A DNA stretch of 64,000 bases from Toxorhynchites rutilus septentrionalis (taxonomy: Eukaryota > Arthropoda > Insecta > Diptera > Culicidae), in the NCBI RefSeq assembly GCF_029784135.1, contig NC_073746.1, positions 7,270,380-7,334,379 of the forward strand. Reading direction: 5' to 3'. The notes beneath the pieces are model-generated. The model searched no databases, was not told the origin of the DNA, and worked only from the letters and a program-made list of their open reading frames with translations. The first letter of the stretch is position 1; every line of letters begins with the position of its first letter. Below are positions 33,156 through 45,135 of this stretch, piece after piece. The translations under genes were made by a program, and so were the position numbers.

Positions 33156-35114
33156 TCTTTCACATTGTTATCCGGTTTTCCGTCCAAACCCAGCGGCGTT
33201 TTTTGAAACCGGTCCGGCAGAAACCGGATAATGTGTAATCGGCCTAACTGGCGATTTTCTTTTACTTTTAGCGAATTCGTTTTTGTTCAGTTTCAACCCC
33301 AGTGCCGCACTAACTGCTGTCAAAACGTTTTTTTATTCACTCAGTTTCGCACTCAGTGTCGCACTAGTTCGCCCCGAAAGCTGTTAGTTTCGCACTGAGA
33401 TGTTTCACGGGTTGGCACTCGGGTTCACCAATACAACTATACTGAACTGTCAAGTTCCAAATATTGTTTTGGAAAATCTAAAAATAAAGACTATGAAAAT
33501 GGAAAACCTGTTGCTTTTGCTTTTATATTATTGGTATCGTAATCCAATTCGGATTCTGATTTTGAAGAGTAGAGTAGACGGCATTAAGCTACGTGTGCTT
33601 TCATTGGGAGGTGAAAATAATGATAGATATTCAGGTGGAATAAATTTCAAAATCAAAATTATGAATGAAAATTTACTTTAACGTATCGAATATTTATTTT
33701 ATGTGATTAAATAAAAGTTTTTTTCCGATATCGCAGAATATTGAACGAAAACTGTGTCTAATGATGGTTTTATATTATAATAGTAATTATTTGTGGAACA
33801 AACAGGAAATGCATCGACAAATGGTTAAGTGAGTGTCAGAACTACATGTGTTAGGTAATCAAACAATATTAAGTAAAAGTTTTCATTCAAACTTTTATAT
33901 GTTTACACTGCACATGGTCCTTCTGATCTGATGGAGAACAATTTACCTCCCAAGCACTAATATCACCACCTAAGTGGTGCGGATTCAATCTACTTCATTT
34001 TCAAGCAAATTCATGCATGTTTTCAAGCGATTTCTTGCAATAAATTCTCAGACCACCAGAGATGCCAGATTTACAAATATGTTTGTAAATTTACAGACAT
34101 TTCTGTAAAACATTTCTATTTTTCTATTTTTGTTTTAGACTTTTTGGATATAACAATATTTCACATGTTTTTGAAAAATAAGAGGCTCTATCCATCACAT
34201 CAAAGATATTTGACTCACCATATGACATTTTTCCACAGTTTTAATACAGAAAAGTTATTATATTTAGTTTATATCAATACACATGACGTTAGACCAGCGA
34301 TACTCAACCAGCGGCCCGGCAGTCTTTCTGGTTGGCCCATCTGGTGTGTATAAAGTTTGGAACTCATACACATAAGTACTTTTGCCCTGACATCATTGCA
34401 GACGAAAGAGAGCATACGGTTATACACAATTAATGAAAAATTGCATTCTATGCAGTTAAGGAAAAATCTTGAACGAAAATTGTCTATAATAATTATTTTC
34501 TGTTCTAGATAAGATTGTTTTGCTGAAATGCAAGAAGATTTATTGAAAATAGTTAAGTTAGGGTCAGGACTATGTCTTCTAAGTATTTGAACAACATCGA
34601 ATAAAAATTTTAATTCTATTTTCAACAATTTACATTCGCTTTCGGGTCTGCTTATGACGAAATATGGGTTACTGTTCGATATTGTTACCACAGACATGGT
34701 TCATGGCCGTGTGGTGATCTAAAACTTGTATAGCCTTGCATGGCGGATGGTATACACTGCATTTTCTTATAAATTTCATCAACGACAAGACCGCAAGCCT
34801 TGGTGGATGTCCAATATATCAACGAAGAAATAATGAATTTTATAAAAATTAACAACGCGTATGTATGTGTATGTATGTATATGTAGATCGTTGAAACATT
34901 TAATCACACTTACAACACATAAGTTATTAAGTGGTCCGAAAAATCAATTTTTTCCACTTTTTCCCAAAAATGACAAACGAAAATTAATAACTTTTGAATC
35001 ACTGAACCGATTTAGATGATCGACATATAAAATTGAAACTAATGACCTAGCCTTTTATTAAAAAATATTTAACTTGCGAAAAGAATAATTATATTTTAGT
35101 ATTTATTGATTTTA

Positions 35115-36586
35115 TTTTTTTTTTATTAAATCGTTTATTTTTACAGGCTCAGTTACATAGGTTTAAAGGAGCCGAACTCCTTACTGTATTGTTACTAGTA
35201 TGTATATAAATTTTTCCTTAATTCTAATGTTAATAATATAGGAAACCGATTACTCGCGGTCGACTCAAGTTTAGAAGGGTGACATATTTTCTTTCGGAAA
35301 AGGAGGGGATATGAGGATATATTGACAATGATCACACTCACACTCTCAATCACACTCATCACACTCAATTCTTAAACCTATCTTATATCTAACATGTATT
35401 TACATTTCACCTTATTCTATTGTTAGTAAGAAGGGATTTGATTTCTCGCGAAGGAAAATGAAAAGGAAAATATAAGGATATAAGGACAATCACACACGAA
35501 GATCGATAACTTTTAGGAAGACATATATTTGGAACATGTAATCAAGGTCTAACCGAGCCAACACATCTCTCACCGGCACCATGGGCTGCCTTCCTCGGGC
35601 CCGAAGGGTGTCTTCTAAATTAAATCTGGCGACAAGATACAGCTCGCACGACCAAATAACGTGCTCGATGTCGTGGTAACCTTGGCCACAAACACAAAGA
35701 TTGTTGTCGGCAAGATTAATACGAAAGAGTAGCGCGTCTAACGAACAGTGATTGGACATGAGTCGAGAGAAGGTGCGAATAAAGTCCCGACTTAAGTCCA
35801 GACTTTTGAACCATGGTTTGAGGCTAACCTTAGGGATAATCGAGTGAAGCCACCGACCCAATTCATCTTCGTTCCACTTACGTTGCCAGTTAGCGATGGT
35901 ACTTTTACGGACTAAAGAATAAAATTCATTGAAAGCGATTTGACGCTGATAAATATCGCCTTCAATTGCACCTACCTTTGCTAATGAGTCAGCCCTCTCC
36001 TTATCCGGAATTGAGCAATGTGAAGGGACCCAGACAAAGGTAATGACATAACAGCGTCTGGTGCTCAAAATTTCTCGTATTCTCTCAAGGAAGTACGGCG
36101 AGTGCTTTTCCGGCCTCACTGAACGGATAGCTTCGACAGAGCTAAGACTATCCGTTACAATGTAATAGTGTTCAACAGGTCGTGAGGCGACGCTGTCCAG
36201 CGCCCAGTGTATTGCTGCTAATTCAGCAATATACACTGAGCAAGGATTCTGAAGACTGTGGGAGGTGCTAAAAAATTCGTTGAACACTCCAAATCCTGTG
36301 GACTCATTCATAGAGGACCCATCAGTGAAGTACATATTATCACAATTGATACGCCCATACTTTGCATTGAAGATCGTAGGAACGATCCCCGATCGATGAT
36401 AATCTCGAATTCCATGGATTTTCTCCTTCATGAACAGATAAAAAATACAGAGGAATTGATGTAGTCAGGAAAACAAACACGGTTGGGAATATACAAAGAA
36501 GGATCAACCTGCATGGAGATCAGCTGTTCAAAATTTCCGATCACCAATGGGTTCATAACCTTACACCGGATGAGGAACCGAAGAGA
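35115..36586 (-). mobile_element. 5'-truncated I/LOA-type LINE, same family as 5938-10354
   Basis: Poly(A) (as T-run) at 35115-35125 and the family's 3'UTR lead, on minus, into the RNase H end of ORF2. The insertion stops abruptly near 36586 (ACCGAAGAG). ATTGATTTTA occurs at 35105-35114 and 36587-36596 (10-bp TSD). The related hAT copy at 62440-62480 reads straight through ATTATTGATTGTAGTCG with no LINE, an independent empty site. Confidence 0.92.
35490..36431 (-). pseudogene. LINE ORF2 C-terminus with RNase H
   Basis: A 313-codon frame that matches residues about 655-965 of the ORF at 7092-9989 with scattered substitutions and a two-codon deletion near REILSTRRCYV. RNase H motifs FTDGSS, AELAAIHWAL and VTDSLSS and the CVCGQGYHDIEHV knuckle are all present. 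The residue G of GNERAD is changed (IPDKERADS). The RT domain is missing through 5' truncation, so it is inactive. High similarity to the other copy implies recent activity of the family. Confidence 0.88.
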
Positions 36587-37806
36587 ATTGATTTTAGTCG
36601 TTTTTTATTTTTTATGACTTTGGCGCTATATTTTTCAATATTTTTTTCTTGAAAGCTGAGGATTTTTTACATAACATATCTCGATATCAGAGATGCTATT
36701 TTTTCGTTTTTTAGATATGATTTTTCGAAGTTAACCGGTGGTTCAAAAAATCATTTTCCCCATTTTTCCCACTACAAAAAGTCATAACTTTTGAACTATT
36801 GGACCGATTCATATCATCGGTAGTCCAAAACCATGAAAACATTAAAAAACGACTACAATCAACAATTACGAAAATAGGATCCATATTATCTGCAAGTTCA
36901 ATATTTCTCAATTAAAACTTATTGGCTTCAATTTGATGTGTCGATCATCTAAATCTTAAGTGGTTCGAAAGTTTTTGAAAAAGTCATTTTGGGAAAAAGT
37001 GGAAAAAATGATTGTTTGGATCACCCTAAAATGGAAATGGGCACCCTAATGAAAAATAAAAAAAATACGAGTCTAATGTTTTGCGATAAAGAACAAAATT
37101 ACAACCTTTGACGAAGATCTGAGAACCACTATATTGGTTTGGCGCAATGTACAAAGTATTAATGAATATGTGAAAATTCAAGTTAAAAGACATTTCTATA
37201 GATCTGCAAACTTTTACAGACTTTTCCCCATTTTTAACAGACATTCACATGTTTTCACAGACTTTTTTCAAAAATCATCTGGCATCTCTTCCTTCCACTT
37301 TTTATCGAATATTTTCAAATCGCAGGAGTAAACATTTACGTGACTCTGACTTCGTTTGTTTTTATTTCGTTCGGAACAACGTTATGTCAAAGAGAGGGGA
37401 CATTAAAAATGCGTTTCTCAGTGAAAGGCTTAGATGCTCTTTCAGAGATGCAATGGTTAATTGAACAATTGACGGAAAAATGTAGTTCGTTCATTTTATA
37501 ATTTTAATTATTTTTGCCGTTGACAACAATACCTCTTTTATAGTGTTGATTATCATAAGAAAAATAACACTCCTGATCGTTGGATCTCTTTTGACATTTC
37601 AATTGGATCTTTTTTGACAGCCGTTTTGATTCAGTCCGCACTACCTAGATCACCACCAGACGTCGACACTGTACATTTGCCGTCGTAAATATAAACAAAT
37701 CAGACTATATAACGCACACCAACAAACCACCGCATTCGTGAAACTGAAAACGTTTTTTTATTACAGAGTCAGTTTGGCACTGACTCAGTTTTAAAAACGA
37801 ATTCGC

Positions 37807-38615
37807 TATTTGTAATGCAATTTTGTAATACCAAAATCCTTCTCCGAAGTTTCACTATTACCTAACAAATTTTCTCACTCCAAAGGAGTGAGATAATTCT
37901 CATACCTGCTCCCTTGAGCATAATGTGCGATTCACATAGCACGTTACGGAGAAGAACGTCTACGTTCCGTCAACGTCTCCACCAATTCACACATGCAGTC
38001 AATACTTCCACCAGCACCGTCACGTCAAATGCCAAACGAATGATTTATTTAATTTTATTCATGGTGTCGCCACCTACAACAATTTTAAATTGCAATGCCC
38101 TCTTTCAAATCAGCATGCCTAGAATCAGTTCTAAATTTTGAAAAAATCAATGAGAATCATTGAATTCAATTATTCAAATGCTTAAACCCCGTAGTCCGAC
38201 CCTTATTCAACAATAATAATAAATAGAACAATTCTCTCAACTAGTCGCGAATGATTTTCACTCCGAAATTTGGAGCGAAGAGATATGTTGGCATAAAAAG
38301 TACAGTAAGTTACTTATAATGCGATATGCTGAGGCACCACTCATTGTCACATTGGAGTCGATTTTGACCAATAATTGGACATTCGCGACTGGTGGCGACT
38401 TTCAATGTGGGGCCATAATTTGGGCCTCGAACTCAATGTTTACAAAAATGTCCAATTAGAGGTAAAAATGTCTAATTAAACGTGTTGCACACAAATCACA
38501 GATCTGTTGAATTAGCTTAATGTCGATTTAGATGTAAATTACTGTACAACCAAATCAAAACAAAAGCCGAGACACAAATCCCGGACAGAAACCAAACGAG
38601 CCGTCCGTCTCCGTC
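37807..38615. other. Intergenic, nothing recognised
   Basis: Between the nested element and a small inverted-repeat MITE. It contains TTCACTCCAAAGGAGTGAGA-like inverted words near 37880. No gene recognised. Confidence 0.4.
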
Positions 38616-38966
38616 AATTCTCGCGTAACTTTTGAAAAGGTCCTATGTAACAAATGTAAACAAGTCGAGTTAATAGATGCACGCTATTCTTATCGTGCAA
38701 CGTAATATGTCCAATGTGCAAACGCGGACAGTCAAAACGTCCAATGTAACATTTTTCGCTCCTTGGTTTCAACTTTAAACTCAAATCACGGAACAACAGC
38801 TACGATTGGTTTTGGAGAGCTATTCTTGATCGCTAGTGGTGAGAGGAGCGATAAAGATCGATAACTTTTAAGACAATTCGCGGAATAATGTTCGGGTCTT
38901 CAACTTCGTTTTTCTCGAGTTGACGAAAATGTTACATTGGACCTTTTCAAAAGTTACGCGAGAATT
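38616..38966. mobile_element. Small inverted-repeat element (MITE-like)
   Basis: AATTCTCGCGTAACTTTTGA starts the left end and the right end is its reverse complement; the match continues for about 36 bp with one difference. Length is 351 bp. GTCCAATGTAACATTTT-like words recur inside. The target duplication is not clear, so the superfamily is open. Confidence 0.75.
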
Positions 38967-39191
38967 ATTCTTTTCAACAAATCCTGCCGGTCGTTTTCGT
39001 TGAACGTATGCTGACGGGTCGTTACGTTGCTGGCGTATGTAAATGTTTTCACGGGAATTGCATGGTAGAATCATTGACGTATCGTGACGTGAACGTGACG
39101 TGTATGTTGTATGTGAATCGCACTTAAACAGAACACAGTGAACACAGTGAATCATCTTCGACGTCGTTCCGTGAGAAGAGCGAATCATATA

Positions 39192-40048
39192 GCGAATTCG
39201 TTTTTGTTCAGTTTCAACCCCAGTGCCGCACTAACTGCTGTCAAAACGTTTTTTTATTCACTCAGTTTCGCACTCAGTGTCGCACTAGTTCGCCCCGAAA
39301 ACTGTTAGTTTCGCACTGAGATGTTTCACGGGTTGGCACTCGGGTTCACCAATACAACTATACTGAACTGTCAAGTTCCGAATATTATTTTGGAAAATCT
39401 AAAAATAAAGACTATGAAAATGGAAAACCTGCTGCTTTTGCTTTTGTATTATTGGAAGCGTAATCCAATTCGGATTCTGATTTTGAAGAGTATATTCGAG
39501 TAGACGGCATTAAGCTACGTGTGCTTTCATTGGGAGGTGAAAATAATGATGGATATTCAGGTGGAATAAATTTCAAAATCAACATTATGAATGAAAATTT
39601 ACTTTAACGTATCGAATATTTATTTTATGTGATTAAATAAGAGGATTTTTCCGATATCGCAGAAACATATTGAACGAAAACTGTGTCTAATGATGATTTT
39701 ATATTATAATAGTAATTATTTGTGGAACAAACAGGAAATGCATCGACAAATGGTTAAGTGAGTGTCAGAACTACATGTGTTAGGTGATCGAACAATATGA
39801 AGTACAAATTTTCATTCAAACTTTTATATGTTTACACTGCACTTGGCCCTTCTGATCTGATGGAGAACAATTTACCTCCCAAGCACTAATATCACCACCA
39901 GACGTAGACACTGTACATTTGCCGCCGTAAATATAAACAAATCAGACTATATAACGTACACCAACAAACCAACGCATTCGTGAAACTGAAAACGTTTTTT
40001 TATTACAGAGTCAGTTTGGCACTGACTCAGTTTTAAAAACGAATTCGC
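39192..40048. mobile_element. TIR element (TA target), copy 2, uninterrupted
   Basis: 857 bp with GCGAATTCGTTTTT ends and TA on both sides. It serves as the reference for the interrupted copy at 33271-37806 and shows the hAT target (ATATCACCACCAGACG) without insertion. It ends only a few tens of bases before the probable 5' exon of a host gene. Confidence 0.85.
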
Positions 40049-40050
40049 TA

Positions 40051-40465
40051 ATAAACATCGCACATCGCACTCGTCAAACGTCAAGTAGACTCACGCAATC
40101 TGTGTGTTGACTTTGCTGTCGCTGCTGTGTTTCCCGAGATTGCGAGTGTTGTTTTGTTTATTTACAAACACGAAGGATATTTGCCGTAAATTGGAATCCG
40201 AATATTTTCGATCCCCGTGTGTGATCATGGTGATGCGTTTCGGGAACCTGTTTGATGCCCAGTGTGTGTAGCCTTTTGCACGTTCGGTTCGTGTTCCGCA
40301 AGTGGTTGTTATCTAGTGTAGAAAGTGGAATCCTGTGCTCCTCTGCTCTTGTGTGTTGCGAAGTGATTTTCGTTCCAGGAAGTGATTTAGTTTTCTAAAC
40401 ATAATCAGTGATTTTTTAATTAATCCCTTAGAAAGGAATTCTCAAGGCAAACATGGATGATCTCG
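40051..40465 (+). CDS. Probable 5'UTR and first coding exon of an unidentified gene
   Basis: A stretch with base composition unlike its AT-rich neighbours (GTTCGGTTCGTGTTCCGC, TGTCGCTGCTGTG) leads to GCAAACATGGATGATCTCG|GTAAGTAA. The ATG at 40453 sits in a good insect context (CAAAC before ATG, G after). Only MDDL plus one base are encoded before a consensus donor at 40466. A 14-codon uORF lies upstream. Downstream exons are not recognised in the window; the long first intron probably holds the TEs to the right. The gene cannot be named from four residues. The exact transcription start is unknown. Confidence 0.6.
40227..40271 (+). promoter_or_regulatory. Upstream ORF in the 5'UTR (14 codons)
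   Basis: ATGGTGATG at 40227 opens a frame encoding MVMRFGNLFDAQCV and stops at TAG (40269-40271), 181 bases before the main ATG. If the exon is transcribed as inferred, this uORF could reduce translation of the main frame. Confidence 0.45.
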
Positions 40466-41530
40466 GTAAGTAATAAATCATTACGATTCATCAATACCCC
40501 GTATAATGGGAATAATACTTTTCACAAATTGTTTTACATATAAATAATTCCGTCGGTCAGGATGTTCTGCGCACCTGAGAAATAATTTTCTAGATTGCAT
40601 TAAAATTTAATAACATCAGGATTTGATCATGTAGGATGATCACAATTAGAAGCAGAACCATGTTTACATTTACCATAGGAATTCAAATGTTTTGAGTTGA
40701 ATAGAAAGAAACACGCAATAAATTAACAACCAAAACATATTGCATCTAATTTTCAAAGTTTCTCATACTACTGCTTCCAGTAGAGTAATACATCTGTACA
40801 ATAATCAATTCGATATCGTTTAAGATGAAATATTTTCAGTCTCCACAGGATTAAGTTTTGTACGAATCGTATGCATTAACTCGACTGGTTCCGTTTGCAT
40901 ATATCCTTATCAATTTTTCGACTGCATTTATCGTTCACATCTTGTTTTCTTCCATCAACTCATTATGGGTTTACCTGTCAATCACGTTTTAAAGAGTCTT
41001 TTTTTTTCTCACAAAATATATGTGTGTCTACTCTAACTTGTCCCCAGACATTCGTCTTTCATAATGCACCCAGTGCCCTAAAAATAGTGCCGCGAACCAT
41101 TCATTTTGTGCGCGGCAGTCACGCACCTAACTATGCAATGGACGCTGCTATGCGGGGTTCGTTACTTATGTGGCATTCCAATGCGCATATATGCACTTCT
41201 CTGCTGGTCGCTTCCGCCTGTGTCGATACAAGTTTGGGTATTTTTTTTCTCTCTCCGTTCAAAGGTTTGTTTAGAGACTTTTACCACCAAACGACCAATC
41301 AAGCGTTGCATCCAAACATGACACTTATGACGCCGCGTATGGCCACGGGCATGGTGGGCGCGAATGGCTCCATTTCTGTTCGAATATATATTTTATCAGA
41401 TTTTAATATATTTCGTACACGAGTGATCCCACTTAATTTAAATTTTTTTGTATTTTCTATTTTATATTGTAGACGCTTTCTTACCAAAGAGGACAATTTG
41501 TATCATGGGGTTTCCATTTAGAGCAATTCT
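40466..41530 (+). other. Probable intron; 208-codon frame not called
   Basis: Starts with the GTAAGT donor. The + frame at 40895-41521 (208 codons) begins in AT-rich DNA with TSCFLPSTHYG and has a mid-part with RGSHAPNYAMDAAMRGS and a later HPNMTLMTPRMATGMVG. No family resemblance, signal or splice context is seen. It could hide a small exon, but I regard it as open by chance. Confidence 0.4.
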
Positions 41531-43470
41531 AAATGAGGGGCTTAGAATGAAAGGGGTGTAAGTGATTTGATCGATTTCTCTACATCGACTCTCTCTTTTG
41601 GTCATAACATAGCTGCAAATACATTCCGTACTGTATTTGGCAATGTGGAAGATAGGTCAGAACCTCATCTATCGGATTCCATTCGCGTTGACGGTGGAAT
41701 GGTGTCGCCATCTGGATACGACATTAGTTTGTATGAGGCCAACTATTCCCTGTCAGATTAGTCGGCCCTAAGGCAATTTTAAAGCTAAAATTTGTATGAA
41801 AATTCTTCCTTGGCATTATTTTTCTACTAGAAATACATTTTTCTGACCCTAATTTAAACTACTTTCTATGAATTTTCATATATTTTCACCAAAACTTACC
41901 ATTATAATATAAAATTATCATTAGACACAATTTTTGTATGATATTTTCACACTACTTGTAAGCAAAAGTGATTTTCATTTAGATAAAGTACTAATTTGAT
42001 TTGGGAAAAATAATTTTCATTCATAATTTTTATTCCAAAAGGGTGTTCATTTCTTCTGCAAACCCATATTGTCATGCCTACACTGAGAGGAAAATTTAGT
42101 AAATATGACGAATTTTTTGGTACATGTTACCAATTCTCTAGTCATTTTCTACCCTACTAATCATTGGTACATGTTACAAAAAAAGAATGGTAGGCACATA
42201 TGTCAAACAAACTACAAATTGTTGGTCCAACATTGGTGCAATAACAGTGAAAATGTTGCTTCATATTTGTGAGAGGTAATCATCAGGGATAATGACAATA
42301 ATTTTTAATAATTATTTTTAATTTAAAAAATTGTATTTGATTGCGTTTAATTCTATATACTTAGAATACATTATACTAATAACTTATGCTATAAACAACA
42401 TCAATAATTCTCTTTGGAATCATTCTATAAACTGCGTACAAGAGGCAAATTTTAATCGCAGCTTCAACCACCTCAATTTGATGAGCATTTCCAAAGCAAG
42501 TTCCCGAGCAAGTTCCCGTTCCTTTTCCTGCTGCATCGCTCTGATTGTGCATTAGCTGATTAGCAGAGTGACAGTAGAATTAGCACGTTTCATCCGTATT
42601 TTGTTCTCTCGTGTCCCTATGAAGAAAAGAAATACATATGTTAATGATATTAAATATGCAATAAATTATGTATGTTCACCATAATTTTTTTACGGTCGAT
42701 AATGTTTTGAAGAAAGATTCCAATCTTAGCTTGGATGGTTTTTGGTAAACAAGTATTACGAGTCTGGGATCATGCCAGCTGTAAAGACAAGGAAAAAGGT
42801 CAATAGTGTTGTAATGTATAGAATATAACTGATGTTTATCCTTGGCGGGAATGTAAAAAAAACGAATACTTATCTCCGATTTGTTTATGATGAATGATTG
42901 TACTGCATATAATTTTAAGGCCAACTAAAAAAGAAAAAAAATGGTATTAGGCCAATTATGTTAATATGGATCAACATTTCTTGTGATATTTTCCCCGCCG
43001 AAAATATGAAAACAAATTCTCGGGGGGGATGAATACATAATTGAATTCAATAAAAACAAAGTGCTTACCTCCGAATCGCTTCGTCTCCAAAAGACAAATG
43101 GCGATTGCAAAGTGCGCACATCACAGTTGTTAGGTATGACAATCAAAACAAACTTACTAATGGTATGAAGTAAAATATACGAATTCCTGGTAGGAACATT
43201 CATTGCTTCTAACATCTTTTTTACGCAATTTTAGTAATATTTACAAAAAATGTGTATATTTTACCAATGTTTTTGCTACTAAAGATTTGGTAGCTGCTTT
43301 TACTATTTCTCCAGTGTACTCCCCCATTCTGTAATACAAAGCTCAATGCCGTCAACGCGGATAGCAAACTTTCAAAACGTTTTTGCAGTTGAGTTATTAA
43401 CTAAAGAAAAAGTTGATGAAGAGAAATCGATCAAGGCACTTACACCCCTTGCATTCTAAGCCCCTCAAAT
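41531..43470. mobile_element. TIR element with GAGGGGCTTAGAATG ends
   Basis: The left reads GAGGGGCTTAGAATGAAAGG and the right, reverse-complemented, GAGGGGCTTAGAATGCAAGG. Both continue with GTGTAAGTG and TTGATCGATTTCTCT, about 47 bp of imperfect TIR. A further GGGGCTTAGAATGC lies just outside the right edge (43480-43493, reverse complement). A smaller TA-flanked element is nested inside. No transposase is seen. Confidence 0.7.
42081..43316. mobile_element. Nested TA-flanked MITE, CACTGAGAG family
   Basis: TA precedes CACTGAGAGGAAAATTTAGT on the left and follows the right end, whose reverse complement starts CACTGGAGAAATAGTAAAAG. GGTACATGTTACCAAT-type words recur inside. Similar starts occur at 53651, 45326 and 11027. 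Tc1/mariner-like by target site; non-autonomous. Confidence 0.6.
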
Positions 43471-43599
43471 GAAAAAAAAAGCATTCTAAGCCCCTTCTTT
43501 TTAAAATAGCGTATCGATTTTAGTAAGAGAAACCTTTGATAATTTATATCTCAAAAACTATGAGTCGTAACGAAATACTGTCTTAGAAAGAGTTATATA

Positions 43600-45135
43600 G
43601 AGATGAGATGAAAGATGCATTTGAAGCTATTGAAGTACCCCTGTTAAATATTATAAACGACTCTTTGGCCTCTGGAAATGTACCTGACTCATGGAAAGAA
43701 TCGGTGGTAGTGCCCATCGAGAAGGTGAATGGAACAGTGAAAGCAGAAGAACATCGCCCGATAAACATGCTTCCAGTGTACGAGAAAGTGTTGGAGCTAA
43801 TCGTCAAGGAACAGTTGCTGGAATACATTGTAGTAAACGACCTTCTAGTTCCTGAACAATCTGGATACCGTGAGAAACATTCTTGTGAAAGTGCTTTAAA
43901 CCTAGTCCTTGTAAAATGGAAGGAGACCTTCGAGAAGAAGCAAAATGTGATTGCGGTGTTTTTAGACTTGAAAAGGGCTTTTGAGACGATATCGAGAAGA
44001 AAACTACTGAACACTCTTACAAAGTATGGTATTACTGACACTGTTCTACAATGGTTTGTATCCTACCTTGACAGTCGAACTCAAAGGACCAAGTACAATT
44101 CTGTGATATCCAATACCAAAGAGACAAATATTGGTGTGCCTCAAGGCAGTGTGTTAGGTCCTATTTTGTTTATTTTATATATTAACGACTTAAAGAGAAT
44201 ACTAAAGCACTGTGATATAAACCTATTTGCCGACGATACTGTGATATACATTTCTTCCGACAATGCTATTGCTGCTACTGAAAAATTGAACTGTGATCTT
44301 TCAAACTTGGCCAAATGGCTGAAATTTAAGAAATTGAAGCTGAACATTGACAAAACAAAATACATGTTAATTAGCAATAAGTCAGTGTATAGTGAAAGTG
44401 TGAATGTGACGATTGATAATCGTTTGTTAGAACGTGTTTGTGAAATTAAATACTTAGGTGTTATAATAGATGATAAACTAAGCTTCAAAAGCCATATTGA
44501 CCACACAGTGAAAAAGATTGCGAAGAAGTTTGGAGTTCTCTGTCGACTAAAGAAAGATTTATCGCAGTGGAGTTTGATTCACTTGTACAAAGCCCTGATA
44601 TCACCGCACATAGATTTCTGCCCATCAATCTTGTATCTCGCCAATGATCAGCAAATGCGTCGCCTCCAGAAAATCCAAAACAAGATCATGCGTATAATCC
44701 TGCAATGCGATCGAAGGACTCCCGTTCTGTTGATGCTTCGAACACTCCAATGGCTCTCAGTAAAGCAACGCGTGACGTATCTCACGCTACTACTGATACA
44801 CAAAATTGCAAAAGGTTCAGCTCCAGCATACTTGACGTCCAGGATAATAAGAGGAAGGGACATCTACCGATATAGTACAAGATCTGCTAATAACATCCGT
44901 ACGGCATCGTTTCTGCTAGCAAGCACTCAGAATTCACTGTTCTACAAAGGGATAAGGCTTTATAATATGCTACCGGTACAAATGAAAGAAGCTAGTGTGA
45001 ATGAGTTCAAACGGAATTGTGTGACATTTGTCAGAACTAATGTGGCTTTGTAAATAAGTGGTTGTGTTTGCGTTTGAACTGTTTTGTTGAAATGTAAAAA
45101 TATGATGATGCAGCAAAATGCAAAAAAAAAAAAAA
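43600..45135 (+). mobile_element. 5'-truncated non-LTR retrotransposon (CR1/L2/Jockey-like)
   Basis: The insertion starts inside the RT-coding region (about 43600) and ends in a poly(A) near 45120-45135. The flanks on both sides belong to the fold-back repeat, which continues across in copy 1 (20200-20240, reverse strand). No clear TSD was confirmed by eye. Confidence 0.75.
43608..45053 (+). CDS. Reverse transcriptase ORF, 5'-truncated but open
   Basis: 481 codons without a stop. RT motifs appear in order: EEHRPINMLPVYEKVLE, then YREKHSCESAL, FLDLKRAFETISRRKL (motif A), GVPQGSVLGPILFILYINDL and FADDTVIY (catalytic DD), followed by LNIDKTKYMLI and KYLGVIIDDKLSF. There is no RNase H; the C-terminus (YNMLPVQMKEASVNEFKR) resembles CR1/L2-type elements. 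The endonuclease and the first part of RT are missing, and the ATG at 43608 is an internal Met. Intactness suggests recent insertion. The exact clade needs phylogeny. Confidence 0.85.
   Translation: MKDAFEAIEVPLLNIINDSLASGNVPDSWKESVVVPIEKVNGTVKAEEHRPINMLPVYEKVLELIVKEQLLEYIVVNDLLVPEQSGYREKHSCESALNLVLVKWKETFEKKQNVIAVFLDLKRAFETISRRKLLNTLTKYGITDTVLQWFVSYLDSRTQRTKYNSVISNTKETNIGVPQGSVLGPILFILYINDLKRILKHCDINLFADDTVIYISSDNAIAATEKLNCDLSNLAKWLKFKKLKLNIDKTKYMLISNKSVYSESVNVTIDNRLLERVCEIKYLGVIIDDKLSFKSHIDHTVKKIAKKFGVLCRLKKDLSQWSLIHLYKALISPHIDFCPSILYLANDQQMRRLQKIQNKIMRIILQCDRRTPVLLMLRTLQWLSVKQRVTYLTLLLIHKIAKGSAPAYLTSRIIRGRDIYRYSTRSANNIRTASFLLASTQNSLFYKGIRLYNMLPVQMKEASVNEFKRNCVTFVRTNVAL

Larger units (their letters stand above)
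29991..33243. mobile_element. Harbinger-like TIR element, non-autonomous, with later insertions
   Basis: Long inverted ends of about 38 bp: GGGCGATTACACATTATCCG on the left, and GGCCGATTACACATTATCCG as the reverse complement of the right. TAA lies at both outer edges (left CCCTAA, right GGCCTAA), the 3-bp duplication of PIF/Harbinger. It contains a complete hAT MITE (30658-31722) and a decayed coding segment (31978-32476), but no transposase. GC-rich terminal blocks (GACCGGTT, GTGACCGGAC) contrast with the AT-rich interior. Confidence 0.75.
33970..37648. mobile_element. hAT-like non-autonomous element with LINE inside
   Basis: ATCACCAC is at 33962-33969 and 37649-37656; copy 2 of the host element (39192-40048) has this sequence once, which is the empty site. 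The ends are CTAAGTGGTGCGGA and, reverse-complemented, CTAGGTAGTGCGGA. The 8-bp duplication fits hAT. A second copy begins at 61393. The interior has no transposase; it includes a GTAT microsatellite near 34860 and internal inverted repeats (GATATCAGAGATGC-type). A LINE fragment lies at 35115-36586. Confidence 0.88.
33271..37806. mobile_element. TIR element (TA target), copy 1, interrupted
   Basis: The outer ends are GCGAATTCGTTTTT and AAAAACGAATTCGC, each next to TA. Removing the hAT-like insertion at 33970-37648 and one TSD leaves about 850 bp, closely matching the uninterrupted copy at 39192-40048. The ends also carry repeated TTTCGCACTCAGTG words. The 93-codon frame at 33400-33681 is shared with copy 2, where it breaks after 60, so it is unlikely to be a gene. 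TA flanks suggest Tc1/mariner-type insertion. Confidence 0.8.

Noticed and set aside
33400..33681. 93-codon ORF shared with 39321-39503
   Set aside because: Sharing is due to the two copies of the TIR element; the frame is broken in one copy.
40895..41521. 208-codon ORF as a gene
   Set aside because: No recognisable domain, no supporting splice or promoter context, low-complexity start; likely chance within an intron.
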